Of a stretch of DNA of 64,000 nucleotides, positions 12,240-25,590 are shown piece after piece (position 1 is the first letter of the stretch; each line of letters starts with the position of its first letter). Below the pieces are notes generated by a model. It ran no database searches and had not been told where the DNA came from. It saw nothing but the letters and a program-made list of their open reading frames with translations. Both the position numbers and the translations under genes were made by a program. The stretch covers positions 72,826,687-72,890,686 of the forward strand of contig CM066732.1 of NCBI GenBank assembly GCA_033961575.1, written 5' to 3'. The stretch comes from Aselliscus stoliczkanus. Taxonomy: Eukaryota; Chordata; Mammalia; Chiroptera; Hipposideridae.

Positions 12240-15200
12240 CATATAAGTGAGATCATATGGTATTTGTCTTTCTCTGACTGACTTATTTCACTTAGCATAA
12301 TGTTCTCTAGATCCATCCATATTGTTGCAAATGGTATGATTTCATTCTTCTTTATAGCTGAGTAATACTCCATTGTGTAAATATACCACAGTTTCTTAAT
12401 ATATCTACCGATGGGTATTTCAATTGTTTTAAGTCTTGGCTGTTGTAAATAGCACTGCAGTGAACATAGGGGTGCATATATTTTTTTGAATTAGTGTCAT
12501 GGGTTTCTCTGGATAGACACCCAAGAGTGGAATTGCTGGGTCATATGGTAGTTCCATTTCAGGCTTTTTGAGATACCTCCATACTGATTTCCATAGTGGT
12601 TGCACCAATTTGCAATCCCACCAACAGTGCACCAGGGTTCCCTTTTCCCCACAATCTCGTCAGCACTTATTGTTTGTTGATTTATTGATGATAGCCATTC
12701 TGACTGGAGTGAGGTGGTATCTCATTGTGTTTTTTATTTGCATTTCTCTAATGATTAGTGAGGTTGAACACTTTTTTCATATGCCTGTTGGCCATCTGTT
12801 TGTCCTCTTTAGAGAAATGTCTCTTCATATCCTCTGCCCATTTTTTAATTGGGTTGTGTGTTTTTTTAGTGTTGAGTTGAATGAGTGTTTTATAAATTTT
12901 GGATATTAACCCCTTATCAGATATATCGTTGACCAATATCTTCTCCCATTCAGTAGGCTTCCTTTTTATTTTATTGATGGTTTCCTTTGCTGTGAAAAAA
13001 CTTTTAAGTTTGATATAATCCCATATGTTCATTTTTTCTTTTACTTCCCTTGCCTGTGGGGATATATCAGTAAAAATATTGCTTAGGGTAGTGTCTGCAA
13101 ATTTACTCCCTACCCTATATATTTTTTAGGAGTTTTATGGTTTCAGGCCTTACAGTTAAGTCTTTAATCCATTTTGAATTTTTTCTTGTATATGGTATAA
13201 ATAGGTGGTCCAATTTCATTTTTTTTGCATGTGTCAGTCCAATTTTCCCAGCACCATTTATTAAATAGACTATCTCTATCCCAATATAAATTCTTGCTTC
13301 TGTTGTTATAGATTAACTGACCATGTGTGAATGGATTTATTTCTTGGCTCTCTATTCTATTCCATTGATCTATGTGGCTGTTTTTATGCCAGTACCATAC
13401 TGTTTTGATTACTGTACCCTTGTAATATGATTTGATGTTGGGTAGTGTGATACCCCAACTTTGTTCATATTTCTCAGGATTGCCATGGGTATTCTGGGTC
13501 TTTTATGGTTCCATGTAAATTTTAGGATTATATTTTCTATTTCTGTGAAAAATGCCTTTGGTAGTTTGATAGGAATTGCATTGAATCTCTATATTGCTTT
13601 AGGCAGTATGGACATTTTAATTATATTAATTCTTCCTATCCATGAGCATGGTAGGTATTTCCAATTATTTGTATCTTCTTTAATTTCTCTCTTCAGTGTC
13701 TTATAATTTTCTGAGTACAGGTTTTTACTTCTTTGGTTAAATTTATTCCTAAGTATTTTGTAGTTCTTCAAGGAACTGTAACTGAGACTGTTTTCTTAAT
13801 TTCTCTTTCTGATAGTTGGTTATTGGTGTATACAAATGAAACTGATTTCTGAAAATTGATTTTGTATCCTGCTACCTTACTGAATTCATTTATCAGTTCC
13901 AATAGTTTTTTTATGGAGTCTTTGGTGTTCTCTATGTATAGTATCATGTCATCTGCATATAATGACAATTTTACTTCCTCCTGACCAAGTTGGATGCCTT
14001 TTATTTCTTTTTCATGTCTGATTGATGTGGCTAGAACTTCCAGAACTATATTGAATAAAAGTGGAGAAAGTAGACAGGCTTGTCTTGTTCCTGATCTTAA
14101 GGGGAATGGTTTTAGCTTTTCCCCATTGAGTATGATGTTAGCTGTGGGTTTATCATATATAGGCTTTATTATGTTGAGATATGATCCCTCTATGCCCACT
14201 TTGCTAAGAGTTTTTATCTTAAATTGCTGCTGGATTTTTTCAAATGCTTTTTCTGCATCTGTTGATATGACCATATGATTTTTATTTTTCATATTTTTGG
14301 TGTGGTGTATCACACTAATTGATTTGTGGATGTTGAACCAACCTTGCATACTGGGAATGAATCCCACTTGATCATGGTGCACAATCTTCTTAATATATTG
14401 CTGAATTCTGTTTGCTAACATTTTGTTGAGGATTTTTGCATCTATGTTCATCAGGGATATTGGTCTGTCATTTTCCTTTTTTGTACTGTCTTGGTCTGGT
14501 TTTGGAATCAGGGTGATAGTGGCCTCATAGAAAGAGTTTGGGAGTATTTCCTCCTTCTGGGTTTTTTGAAATAGTTTGAGAATAGGTGATAATTCTTTTT
14601 TGAATGTTTGGTGAAATTCACTTGTGAAGCCATCTGGTTCAGGGCTTTTGTTTGTTGGGAGCTTGTTGACTACTGATTCAATTTCATTGGTAGTAATCAG
14701 TCTGTTCAGATTTTCTGTTTCTTTTTGCTTTAGCCTTGGAAGGTTGTATGCTTCTAGAAAATTATCCATTTCTTCCAGATTGTCAAATTTGTTGGCATAT
14801 AGTTACTCATGGTAATTTGTTAAAAATTTTTTTGTGTTTCTGTGGTGTCTGTTGTTACTTCTCCTCTTTCATTTCTGATTTTACTAATTTGTGTCCTCTC
14901 TTTTTTCTTTTTGATGAGTCTGGCTAGAGGTTTGTCAATTTTGTTTACCGTCTCAAAAAGCCAGCTCTTGGTTTATTAATCTTTTGTATTGTTTTTCTGG
15001 TCTCTATTTCGTTTATTTCTGCTCTGGTCTTTATTATCTCCTTTCTTGTACTCTCTTTGGCCTTATTTTGCTTTTCTTTTTCCAGTTCCCTAAGGTGTAA
15101 GGATAAGCTGTTGATTTGAGATTTGTCTTCCTTCTTTAGGTAGGCCTGCACTGCTATGAACTTCCCTCTTAGGATTGCTTTGGCTGCATCCCAAAGATTT

Positions 15201-16085
15201 CAGGTCATGGTGTTTTCATTTTCGTTTGTCTTGTTGTATCTTTTGATTTCTTCCTTGATCTCATTTTTGACCCATTCACTATTTAGTAACATGTTATTCT
15301 CCTCCATGTGTTTAGCCTATTTAGCCTCCATGTGTTTCTGTGTTTTCCAGTTTTTTGCTTGTAGTTGATTTCTAATTTCATAGCACTCTGGTCAAAGAAG
15401 ATACTTGATATGATTTCGATTTTCCTAAATTTATTGAAACTTGTTTTGTGGCCTAAAATGTGATCTATCTTGGAAAATGTTCCATGTGCACTTGAGAAGA
15501 ATGTACATTCTGTAGCTTTGGGGTGAAATACTCTGAAAATATCAATTAAATCCAACTGATCTAATGTGTCATTTAAGGCCGCTGTTTCCACACTGATTTT
15601 CTATCTGGAGGATCTTTCCATTTGTGACAGTGGGATGTTGAAGTCCCCTACTATGATAGTGTTACTGTTGATCTCCATCTTTATGTCTGTCAATATCTGT
15701 TTTATATATTTAGGAGTTCTTATTTTAGGTGCTTAGATGTTTACTAGGGTTATTTCCTCCTGTTGGATCGATCCCTTTATTTTGAAGTGCCCTTCTTTGT
15801 CCTTTATTATATTCTTCATTTTAAAGTCTATTTTATCTGATATAAGTATCACTACTCCAGCTTTTTTCTCAGCTCTGTTTGCATAAAATATTTTACCCCG
15901 TCTCTTTATTTTCAGCCTGTATGTGTCTTTTGATCTGAGGTGAATCTCCTATATACAGCATATACAAGGGTCTTGCTTTCTTATCCATTCAGCCACGCTA
16001 TGTCTTTTGATTGGAGCATTTAATCCATTTACATTTAATGTGATTATTGATAGGTGTGTAGTCATTGCCATTTAGTTATTTGTGT
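12240..16085 (-). pseudogene. L1 ORF2 (endonuclease-reverse transcriptase), broken
   Basis: ORF2 normally makes the L1 nuclease and polymerase. The longest open piece (13768-14769, 333 residues) holds the [22 protein letters not shown], the FEKIQQQF region, [20 protein letters not shown] and the catalytic YADD box ([11 protein letters not shown]). Upstream pieces at 15283-15591 carry the endonuclease (FSKIDHILGHKTSFNKFRKI and EINYKQKTGKHRN). Downstream pieces at 12429-13032 carry the C-terminal region ([32 protein letters not shown]). Stops and frameshifts separate these pieces, so no full polymerase can be made. It retains the only reverse transcriptase core in the window. Confidence 0.9.
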
Positions 16086-16129
16086 TTCTGGTCTTCCTCA
16101 GTTAGGTTGTTTTTTTCTTTTTTTTTTCC

Positions 16130-17000
16130 TTAAAGAAGCCCTTTTAACATTTCCTGCAATGCTGGCTTGGTGGTAATAAATTCCTTTAGCTTATTCTTTT
16201 CTGCGAAGCTCTTTATCTCTCCTTCAATTTTAAATGATAGCCTTACTGGATAAAGCAATCTAGGTTGTCAGCCTTTGTTTTTCATCACTTTGAAAATATG
16301 CTGCCACTCCCGTCTGGCCTGCAAAGTTTCTGTAGAGAAGTCAGCTGATTTTTATGGGGATGTCCATGTAAGTAACTTGCTGTCTGTCCCTTGCTGCTTT
16401 TAGGATTCTGTCTTTGACCTTAAGCTTTGCCATTTTCACTATAATGTGTCTTGGTGTGGGCCTGTTTGGGATCATCTTGGTTGGAACTCTCTGCACTTTC
16501 TGGTCTTGTATGTGGATTTCCTTTGCCAGGTTAAGAAAATTTTCAGTTACACTTCAAATATGTTCTCAATCCCTTGTTCCCTCTCTTTTCCATCTGGTAT
16601 TCTTATGATGTGCTTGTTGTTGTATTTGATGTTATCACCCAGCTCCCTTAAACTATTTTCAATGTTTTTTATTCTTTTTTCTTTTTGTTGTTCCGTTTAG
16701 ATGATCTCTGCTATCTTATCTTCTAAGTCAAGGTCTGATTCTTTCCTCTGCTTCATCCAATCTTCTGGTAATTCCTTCGAGTTTGTTATTTATTTCAGTA
16801 ATTGCATTCTTTAGTTCTAGCTGGTTGTTTTTCATGATTTGTCTATCCTTTATATTCTCACTAATTTCCTTGAGCATTCTAATCATCAGTGTTCTGAACT
16901 CTATCTCTGATAGGTTGGTTGCCTCTATTTCCTCCAGTTCCATTGATTCAGAAGGTTTCTTTTGTTCTTTTATTTGGGATGTGTTTCTTTGTTTCCCCAT
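16130..17000 (-). pseudogene. L1 ORF1 (RNA-binding chaperone), broken
   Basis: Starts at 17000 with MGKQRNTSQIKEQKKPSES and continues through the coiled-coil part to about EEAEERIRP, where the frame ends at 16728. The RRM-like part follows in other frames down to about 16130. It aligns by eye with the intact ORF1 of the half-L1 copies, at clearly lower identity. Confidence 0.85.
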
Positions 17001-17559
17001 TCTGGCTTACTCTTTGCACTTGTTTCAATGTATTAGGTAGTTCCCCTAGGTCTCTCAGTCTTTTCTGAGTGGACTAATGTGGTATTTGTCCTTTATATTT
17101 GAATTGTTCAGTCTCCCTATTCTCCTGTGCGTGTGTACCTGAGGTGTTCCTTGTGTTGTGTGTCTTCTCCTGTTGAAGTTGAGCTTTGATTGGTTTTGGC
17201 TTGTCAGTAGGTAGGATTGACTCCCAGGCTGACTAGCTGTGAGGATTTGCTGTGTCCACAGTTTATGAGCTGCTGTGTGAGGGTTGACACTTCCGGTGAG
17301 GCTTGGCCCCTATGGGCTCTTGTGCCTGTAGCAATTTCCCTTTGGGTGTGATTCTTGTAGGTCAAACCTGGTAATGCTCCGATTTGGTCTAAAGTTGGAC
17401 TCTGCGTGTGATGATTCTTGAGCCTCTTTGACTGGGCCCTGCTGCAGAACTATTTTAGAGCAAAACAGATCAACAAGCACGGCCACAACAGCCACCAAAG
17501 GAAACCAGATGCTCTCACATGTAAAAAGCAACCAACAACCTACACTCACTTGTACAGAA

Positions 17560-17900
17560 ATATCAAACATACAAAAAAAAAATAACTGCAGAAAAATGGA
17601 AAGGAGGAAAAGTAGAGCCTTGAAAAGAAAGAAGAAAAGAAGGGGGGGAGAGAGAGGGGAGACAAGAAAGAAAGAAGGATGAGAGAGAGAGAAAGGAAGA
17701 AAGAAAGAAGAAAAAAAGAAAGAAAGAAGAAGAAATATATATATATATTTATATATATATAAATATATATATATATATAAAACTGAAAATTGTAATAATG
17801 AAATGAAATAGAAAATAGAGAAACACCCAAAATAAGCAAACAAACAAAAAAAACCCCTAAACACCCAAAAAAGCCAAACAAAAAGAAAAAGAAAAAAAAT
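17560..17900. repeat. Purine-rich low-complexity tract with (TA)n in L1 5'UTR
   Basis: The plus strand is almost all A and G (GAAA, GAGA and GGAAA units) with a (TA)n block at 17735-17780, followed by A-rich units with interspersed C. It sits in the L1 5'UTR and explains the long pyrimidine-coded open frames on the minus strand. Confidence 0.8.
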
Positions 17901-18900
17901 ATGCCCCAAAAAACTCAAACCAATGCCAGTTTTGGCTGAAGTTCACCAAGCTATCTCCAGGTTGTCCTCTGCTGTACAAAAGCTCCTCTGCATCTTGTGG
18001 GGCAGAGGCAGCCACCTGGCACCTAGAGTGACCTTGGCGATGCAGGTCTAGATGAATGTGGCTGTGAGGTGTGACTGGTAGTTTTTACAAAGTCACTGAT
18101 GTTTCTGCTCTCACCTGCCCAGAGGCACACAGAACTGCGCAGCCAGAAGGCTCGATGTGCTCTTCAGGCACTCTTTCCGCTGGAGGTTGTGGGGGGTGTG
18201 AGATTTCTGAGCCGCTAAAAGCCACCTGTCAGGGATCCTGCAAGTGACTCAGCAATTGAAGTTGCCCTGCCTCCCAAGCTGCGCAGGAGAGGTGGGGGTG
18301 GGGTAGGTAGGCCCCCACCCCAACCCCACTCTGCAGCCTCTTCCTGGAGGAGTTCCTCAACTCCCTGGGAGTAGGAGCACCTCTGTAATCCGACACTACT
18401 CCTCCATTCAGAGGTCAGTTTAAGACTCTGGGATGGCCAGGGCCAGGTTTTCCCAGGGAGGGTGGGTGTGGGTTCTTATCTATGCAGTTGTTTGCTTTCT
18501 GTCCAAGCAAAAGAAAAAAAGAAAGAGAAAAAAAAAACCCAGAAACGTCCCACCTCCATTTCGAGCTGAGGTTTCTGCCTCAGAAGCTCCAGACATGCTA
18601 CTGGCACAGGAGCCAGGGCGGGCAGGGACTGAGCCTGCCCTGGCACTGCAACACTTTCCATCTTCCTCCTGGGGTCCCACGTTTCTACAACCTTGGGTGC
18701 GGACCGTGCCTCCGAAGGCACATCTCCCTTCTCTCTTCCCCCACTCGCCCCGTCCGAGGCCTCTGCCTTAAAGTCTGCAAACCAACGCGCTCCCACTGTG
18801 GGACCGCAAGGTGCAGGAAGGGAGCCACCGGAACACTCTCTGATCTGTCTCCTGGGGTCCCGTGAAAACTGGTTATTCTTATACTGTTCACCAATTTGAG

Positions 18901-20930
18901 CCCAGGTGACATGGTTGATTTATATTTCATCTACTTTTACTTCTGGCAATGGCTATTTACCATCGTGCAAAATATGGAAGTGTATAAACTGTCGCTGATA
19001 CTATCATATGATGCTGCACCTTGTTGCATTTTATAGATTTTATTTTCATAAGCATTATTTAATTCGATAAATTTAATTATCACATGGAATAGAGATTCAG
19101 ATACCATTTTGGTCACTTTATATAATGAAAATTGAAGTTCAGAAGGATTTATGACCTGTCCAAGCTATCATAGCTAGAAAATTTTAAATCCAGATCATAT
19201 CATGTTTACATTAGGGTATTCTTTCTGTATTCTATTTCATAGTTTTGTGCTTAAGGGACCAATTTAAAAGAAAATTAAATACATTTTGAAAAACAAGGTA
19301 ATTTTACCAAGTGACCAAATCTCTTATGTTGTCGAGGGTAAAATCATTTTTAATGTTAGATATAAAAAATGTCATGGAAACTATTATTTTGAGCCAAATC
19401 CTAAAATAAACAAAATCTGTATTATAATAAAGGGAAAAAAGAAACAAGAATATCCATTACTGAAATGGCTTTCACACAAAAATAATTGTAAATATGCTAT
19501 AAAATGATGAATTCCATCCAATTAAAAAATAGAAACATTCAGTTTATTATCAAGGTGATCCACAAATAATGGAGCTTGGAATTGGGTAAGGTAGTCATTA
19601 GGAGTTCTGAATAACACAGACAAGGTCTGCATGAAATAGAATCATTGTAACAGGAGCTAGAGACACTGATAAATTTCTCTGGTTAAATTAGCAGTTTTCA
19701 ATCCTGATTCTGACACTTTAGTTATCTGAAGCGATGCTGCTAGAATCTCGGGAAAAAAACTTTTACAACCTATTTTATTTCAGTTTACTGTAATTATTCA
19801 AAGTATACCCATACACATGTCTTATTGCATATTTGTAGTAAGTGTTGAAAACTCAAAACAGTGATATATTTTTCTCATTCCAGATTGGATAGGAAGCACA
19901 ACTTGATATCTTGAGATGATGCATGGATACTCGCCCTGCCCCACTTCAGCAGAGTCCCATGGACGGAGCTCTTATATTATAAAGAAATCCATTCCCTCCT
20001 AAAGAGGAATGCTGGAAGACCTCTTTGCTGTTTATCTAAAGATGCAAACTATAGCTTCCCAGTCATGCTCCTTCCTAGAGAACCAGCCCCTAAGCCCTAT
20101 CGGCTCTGTACCCTGTGACTTTAACTCCTACCTAGGGCTATTATTAATTAAACCTGAGCCGATGGAGTCCAAGTCAGTCTGGCATATTCCTTTGAAAAGA
20201 AGATTATGCAAAGCAGGGAAAGCCATTTTTATTTTTCCACCATGTAAGCACTACAGCAGAGAAAGTGGACACCAGTGAGAAGCAGGAGATGAAAGCAAAG
20301 ATTACATATCATTTTGACCAGAGACACGAAGAGGGAGTTTTCAGCATTCCAGTTCCCAGTTTCCCTGTTGGGAATTCCTGCCCAGGTGTTCCCTTTGATT
20401 CATTAAGATGTTTTTGTATTACTTGGATAAGGAATGCTTAAGCTGGCTTAAATGAACCTCTATTACTGCCAGTCAAATGGTCCCCAATTACAGCAACCAT
20501 GACACGATCCAAAACCAATAACAACTCTGTGCCAAGGGAAATGGCTAATGGCCATGCTGCCTCAGACAGGGTTTCAATGGAATTGAATGCTGAGTCACCC
20601 CTCTATACAGTTCACTCAGATTGATAACCTTTCAGCAGGACTTGAAAAACAGCACCACTGTGTGGCTTACTCTCTTACTTATAAAACTGTAGCATTTTCA
20701 ACCTGGAAAAAAAGCCTTAGGGATCAAATCCAGCATCCTTGTTTGATAAATGGGAGAAACTGGGAAGCAGAGGGGTTAATTCCCTCATTCAGGGTTTGGG
20801 AAATTCCTTGTCCAGATTTCTTCACCTGGCCTCACTATAGGGCCAGTCTGTTGACAGAGAGGTCTTTTAAGTTTTTTTCCATTGTAAAAAATTGAAAGGT
20901 CCTGCTGATACCCATAAAACCTCCAGTCAA
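18901..20930. other. Unique intergenic DNA with a MIR relic
   Basis: A MIR-like antisense remnant lies at about 19080-19205 (TATAATGAAAATTGAAGTTC followed by AGAAGGATTTATGACCTGTCC). Otherwise I recognise nothing, and the open frames are short with no domain. Confidence 0.45.
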
Positions 20931-20934
20931 CTTT

Positions 20935-21385
20935 ATGTATCCAGTTAGAATCATGTTCAGCTGTATAAAACAATGATAACAATGGCTTAAACATATGAAG
21001 ATGTATTGCACTTTTATCCTACATAAAATCAGTTTGGAGATGGGCCATCTGGGGCAAATGTGGGGTAGCTCCATGGTTGTCAGAGACCCACCTTCCATTT
21101 CTATTTCTGTTTTTCGATTCTTAGTACCTGGCTTCTATCCTCAAGGGTTCCTCAGTGGTCCAATATGATGTTTGGAGCGCCAACCATCAAATCAGCATTC
21201 CAGGAAGCTGGGTTTAACAAAGGGAAAGAGGCACACCGTAGCTATCTGTCTTCACCTAATAGCTTTTGGTCATAGCTCAGTTAAATGGCTCCTTTAGTAC
21301 CAAGGGAAACTGAGAAATGCACTACATTAGCTGGGCACATTGCCACCTGAGTAAAATTCGAGGTTTCTTACAAAGTGGATGTCGG
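20935..21385. mobile_element. Old mammalian interspersed repeat (family not named)
   Basis: The motif order ATAACAATGGCTTAAACA, TCAGTTTGGAGATGGGCCAT, GCATTCCAGGAAGCTGG, GGTCATAGCTC matches a widespread old medium-reiteration repeat pattern that I recognise but cannot name. No coding capacity. Confidence 0.45.
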
Positions 21386-21769
21386 GACAGTAACTAGAAA
21401 TCTATGCCATACTTTCCTAGAATTTTTGTCACCAATTCTTCCTCCAAGGATATCTTTACTGAGTATCTCAGAATATTCCCATAATGAGCGGGCATCCTAA
21501 AACTGTAAAGTTCAAATAAGCCCTTCCTGAGTTCCCTCCTTTTGCTATAAGAATCCATTAGTATTGTCTGAAGTTCTTCCTAGTTCTGGTCTCCAGCCAT
21601 CATCAGCTGACTCTTTTTATCCTCCCATCAGGAATTTTGCTGCAGTGCATATTGACTAAATTGCATACCTCAAATATGTTGTGTCTGCTGCCCAAAAGAT
21701 TTTGCATGTCATTGTAGAATCCTAGCTAAGAAAAAGAGATTCCTAAGTCAGTGGCAAAGCAGTCTGTAC

Positions 21770-21965
21770 CCCTCTTCAAAAGATTATCTATAAAATGGCA
21801 TACGATAATAGTTTCAAACCTCATAAGATTTTTTTTAGTTGATTAAATGAGTTAAACATGCACAAAGTGCTTAAGACACTGTTTTGGAGCAAAATATGTG
21901 CCTCATAAGTGTTGGGAATTGTTACTCAGTACTATTAATATTATTATCATTGTCATTGCTACATG
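21770..21965 (+). mobile_element. MIR SINE relic
   Basis: 3' half of a MIR in sense: TAAAATGG, the CCTCATAAGA segment, GATTAAATGAGTTAAACATG, AAGTGCTTAAGACACTG and a closing ATTATTATC. Confidence 0.75.
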
Positions 21966-21999
21966 ATTTTCTTTTTTATACTGAGGAATATTTACTGGG

Positions 22000-22575
22000 A
22001 AGCTAGAAAGATGTTTTTGTCCCCAGAACTGAAATTGCTACTAGGAGAATCACTAATGGGTCTAGATGACAAGGAAAATACATTATGTTCAGGAAGCCAC
22101 TACTCAAAAGGCTGCTCAAATACATAGTTTATCAAGTCACTCAGTTGATACAACAGCCCCTTACAGGGTGAGAGCTGGAAGATGTGCTTCCTGTAAGGGA
22201 AGATGCACATCTCTGGGAGGTGGGCCTCTGAGCCAAGGAGGGTGACGAGATAGCTAAGCGGGTGTTTTAAGGACAACAGATACACCAAGCCAAAAGGGAG
22301 ACATGCTAAACTTATCTTCTTTGCAAGTTTGTATAAACCCATTCTTGGAAATTGGGTTCCAGATGTCTCTGGATGATGCTTTTGCTGACAATTCGGTTTC
22401 TTAACTGCATTCCAATGATCCACCTATACTTTTGTGGGCTGAATGAAATTTGAACGTTGTTCTAAGTTAAGTAGAGGAGAGAATAAGAATATGTTAATTA
22501 TATGCAACAATGAACCAAGTGTAAAAGCTGAAACCTTTAAGTTTATTCTTTGAAGCATATTCCTAGTTTATTACA

Positions 22576-22610
<35 letters not shown>

Positions 22611-23345
22611 AAAAAACCAAAGTAAGGAAATAATGCAACCATTTAGTCACTGTTAGAATTGTACTTTGAACACTGTTAACTTAGTTTTTACTGAGAGGCC
22701 TATGTGCCCTCAGTAGTGATTATAATTAAAGCCTCTGATTTGGGAGTCTTTTTTATCCCTGACATAGCTCTAAGAGTGTATGAGAAAATTCTGGGGATTG
22801 ACATTTTGAAAGAAGCAGAGTGACTTTCTCTAGCCTGAATAAATTGCTTCCAATGAACAGTGAGAATTAGAGACAAGGGCAGTAACAAACGGTGTAAGGA
22901 AAAAGAGGATCCTAGGTGAAAATGAAACATATAATTCCATCAAAATCATTTACACTGACATTGTACAAAGGCCCATTCACCTGGCAATCACTTTTTGCAA
23001 CAGGTCTAGGAGAGAGAAATTGCAAAGCTTTCGTAGGCTGAAATCACTTTGGACACCTCTTTGGCTCTTCTTTATCTATAGTTCGCTTGAGGGTATGTAA
23101 AAATAGATCCTGGAGTAGGATTTTCCATTCCCCATTGTTGGTTAAACTACAGTGTCTCACATGAAGAAGACTAACGCTGAGCCCTTTTTAGTTGAGTAGA
23201 AAGAAGGCAAAGATTATCAAGGCAGATCTCCAAAGAACAGTGGAATTGGAATTCAGGAAGTTAACTTGCCCTCTCCTTAACTAACAGTCCTCCTAACTCT
23301 GTGGCGAACTCTCTCCCTTGTTTTCTCAGAGGTGATTCAGGTTCC
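22000..23345. other. Unique intergenic DNA
   Basis: Nothing recognised except a (CA)nAn tract at 22573-22617. Confidence 0.45.
22573..22617. repeat. (CA)n followed by poly(A)
   Basis: Eight CA units followed by about 29 A. Confidence 0.95.
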
Positions 23346-23349
23346 CCAA

Positions 23350-23498
23350 TGAAAAATGAGAATTATTCTTTTTTTTTTTTTTTCCCCCGAGGGCAGTGTC
23401 ATTGGACCTCATGTGTGGGATCCGAACCTGGGCCGCTGGCGTCCCAAGCCAGCTCTTAACCACCGCGCCACTTGGCCGGCCCTGAAAAATGAGAATTA
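23350..23498 (-). mobile_element. tRNA-derived SINE, short form, with TSDs
   Basis: Minus-strand copy at 23366-23482: the tRNA-like head GGGCCGGCCAAGTGGCGCGG with pol III box A and box B (GGTTCGGATCCCACACATGAG on the minus strand) ends in GACACTGCCCTC and poly(A). The exact 16-base duplication TGAAAAATGAGAATTA flanks it at 23350-23365 and 23483-23498. Confidence 0.9.
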
Positions 23499-24345
23499 AT
23501 CTTACCACCTATTTCATCTATTTGAGTCAAGTAAAGGTTCAATAGGTAGTAGGGACACCTGTCTTTTATATGTCAAAATAATGACCTATTCTGCTGATCT
23601 TGCAAATTTGCAGCACAGTTGAGAAGATAGGAATACAGATATAAATATAGATGATCTAGTATGCTTCATCATCTGTAGATTATCAAAGTCTAATATTAGT
23701 TAGTGATCATTTATTAGTTAGTAACCAAGCTTTTACCTCATCAGTAAAGATAGATTAGGGAGTAGGGTAGATAGTTACATAGCAGCTCTCTGCCTTGCAA
23801 GTGGAAAGAGAAAGACCCGAGAGATGCAGATGGTACCAAGAAGCTGCATTTGGATTCTGAGCCACAGTTGAAGATACTGAGATAAAGAGCCTTTCCAAAA
23901 GGAGGGGAGCATTCCATGAGGGCAGGAACATGCGAGCTTGGGAAGCACAAGGGTGAACACCACTCAGATGAATCTGTGAATTTATAATAGAAGCAAATAT
24001 CACATGAGAGGAAGGAGGAAGTTGTGGGGTTCTCTGATGATTCACCAGGTGAAGAACTGGCCTGAAATAACACCTAGCATATCCACTGCCTGTGTACCAG
24101 TCACGGGGCCTGGGTAATATTACAAACAAGAGTTTGTAAGATCAAAAGGCAGGACAATGTGATTTTGTAGTCATGGCTGAGAGTTCTCTGACCTTGTTGT
24201 CAACTGAGACCCTCTGAGAGGAGGCACAGGTCCTGGGACCTGGCTTTGCAAAGCACATTTTCTTGGAAACTGGATCCTGCCCAGGTTCCCCTTTGGCACA
24301 GGCTGGGGCCCATTTAAATGATTTTTTAAAAAAAAAACTGGTTCA

Positions 24346-24449
24346 GGGCCGGCCAAGTGGGGCAGTGGTTAAGCACTGGCCTGGGAAGCCAGTGGCCCCG
24401 GTTCAGGTCCCACATATGAGGGCCAGTGACACTGCCCTCAAAAAAAAAA
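24346..24449 (+). mobile_element. tRNA-derived SINE, short form
   Basis: Complete short copy: GGGCCGGCCAAGTGGGGCAG at the start, box B GGTTCAGGTCCCACATATGA, then GACACTGCCCTC and poly(A). The short repeat TGGTTCA is found on both sides (24339-24345 and 24450 onward), a probable TSD. Confidence 0.85.
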
Positions 24450-25135
24450 TGGTTCAAAAAACACCTTTGTTATTTTTATAAGCTATTACAAATGCCTATT
24501 ATGGTGGTTCAGGAGATTTGGGGGCTGATCAAAAAATGTCAAAGATATGACTATGGGAGGCAGTCACATACACCAAGCTTTATTGGGCAGCCCTTGAACA
24601 GAGTTGTGAGAGGGGAAGTCCTTCCCAGCAAGAGATGTCCAAAGGCTTAAGGTGAGGGGGCACCATCCAGAGGAAGGAGGGCAAAGGGACTCCTGGGGTG
24701 AGATGAGGATCAGAGAGGGAGATTACATGTCTATGTGATGTTGCTCAGTATCAGCAGGGAGCCTCAGGGTCTAAGAGCTCCTAAGAGCCATACCAGCTTG
24801 GGTGTCCTCTAAACCACAAGGCTCTATCTAATCAATGGTGACAGCTATCTAGTGAGGTCATACGGAGTATACAAAACAGGCAAGCTTTAAATGACTAAAC
24901 ATCTGCTTGCTTGGGCTATTTTAAAAACAACCGGTTGTGTCAAAATTTGAGTTTGGTGCTGGTGGGCTTTCAGCTAATGAGTCTCAGCCTGCAGTGAAGA
25001 AATAAACAGCCTGGCCTATACACAGAGGCCATCGTTAGCTCATTTATGTAACAGCTGTGATAAACGCTTAAATAAAACATTCAAACAATACAACAAATAA
25101 AAAGAAGAAAGTCAAAACTACTCCATATCCTTCAA
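24450..25135. other. Unique intergenic DNA
   Basis: No gene or clear repeat seen. Confidence 0.4.
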
Positions 25136-25139
25136 CCAA

Positions 25140-25590
25140 TAAATAAGTGCTGTTAAAATTTTTGTGTTTATTCACATTTCTCTCTCGCGCGCACACACGC
25201 ACACACACACAATTTTACATAAATGGAATCACATTCTAGTAGCAACCAAATAATAATCTCCAATATTTCTTCATTGAAGAACATTGTTATAGACATAAAT
25301 ATAGATCTATATCATACTTTTGATTTTTTTATAGAATTTTATTATGTGTTTATGTGTACTACAATTTACCTTTAACAATCCCTACTGGTGTATATTTAGG
25401 TTTCATCCATTTTTTCATTAATATAAGCAATTCTTCAATTACCAACTTTGTGTATTGTTTTCTAATTTCCATAATTCATAGAAGTGGGATTACTAAATCA
25501 AAATGTATAAACATTTAACATTTTTGATACCAATTGTCATATTGCCTTCTGAAATACTGTTAATTTGTACTCCCATGTATATTCATGAAT
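25140..25590 (-). mobile_element. Old L1 3' fragment
   Basis: Antisense signature of an old L1M-type 3' end: ACATAAATGGAATCACATTC, TTTCATCCATTTTTTCATTA, AGAAGTGGGATTACTAAATC and GTACTCCCATGTATATTCAT in the expected order. A (CA)n tract lies at 25186-25211. Confidence 0.6.

Larger units (their letters stand above)
11666..18900 (-). mobile_element. LINE-1 element 2, long but inactivated copy
   Basis: On the minus strand all L1 parts occur in order: 5'UTR (about 18900-17010), ORF1 (about 17000-16130), ORF2 endonuclease (about 16080-15280), reverse transcriptase (about 14770-13770), the C-terminal region (to about 12240) and the 3'UTR with an (AAAT)n tail at 11666-11700. Several frameshifts and stops break both ORFs. 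The 3'UTR is clearly homologous to that of the half-L1 pair at 30.8-39.9 kb, so this is an older relative of the parent lineage. The 5' boundary is uncertain, and I found no convincing TSD. Confidence 0.85.

Noticed and set aside
17310..17918. 202-residue and 111-residue open frames on the minus strand, rich in F, S, L and YI repeats
   Set aside because: They come from a purine-rich and (TA)n low-complexity tract in an L1 5'UTR.
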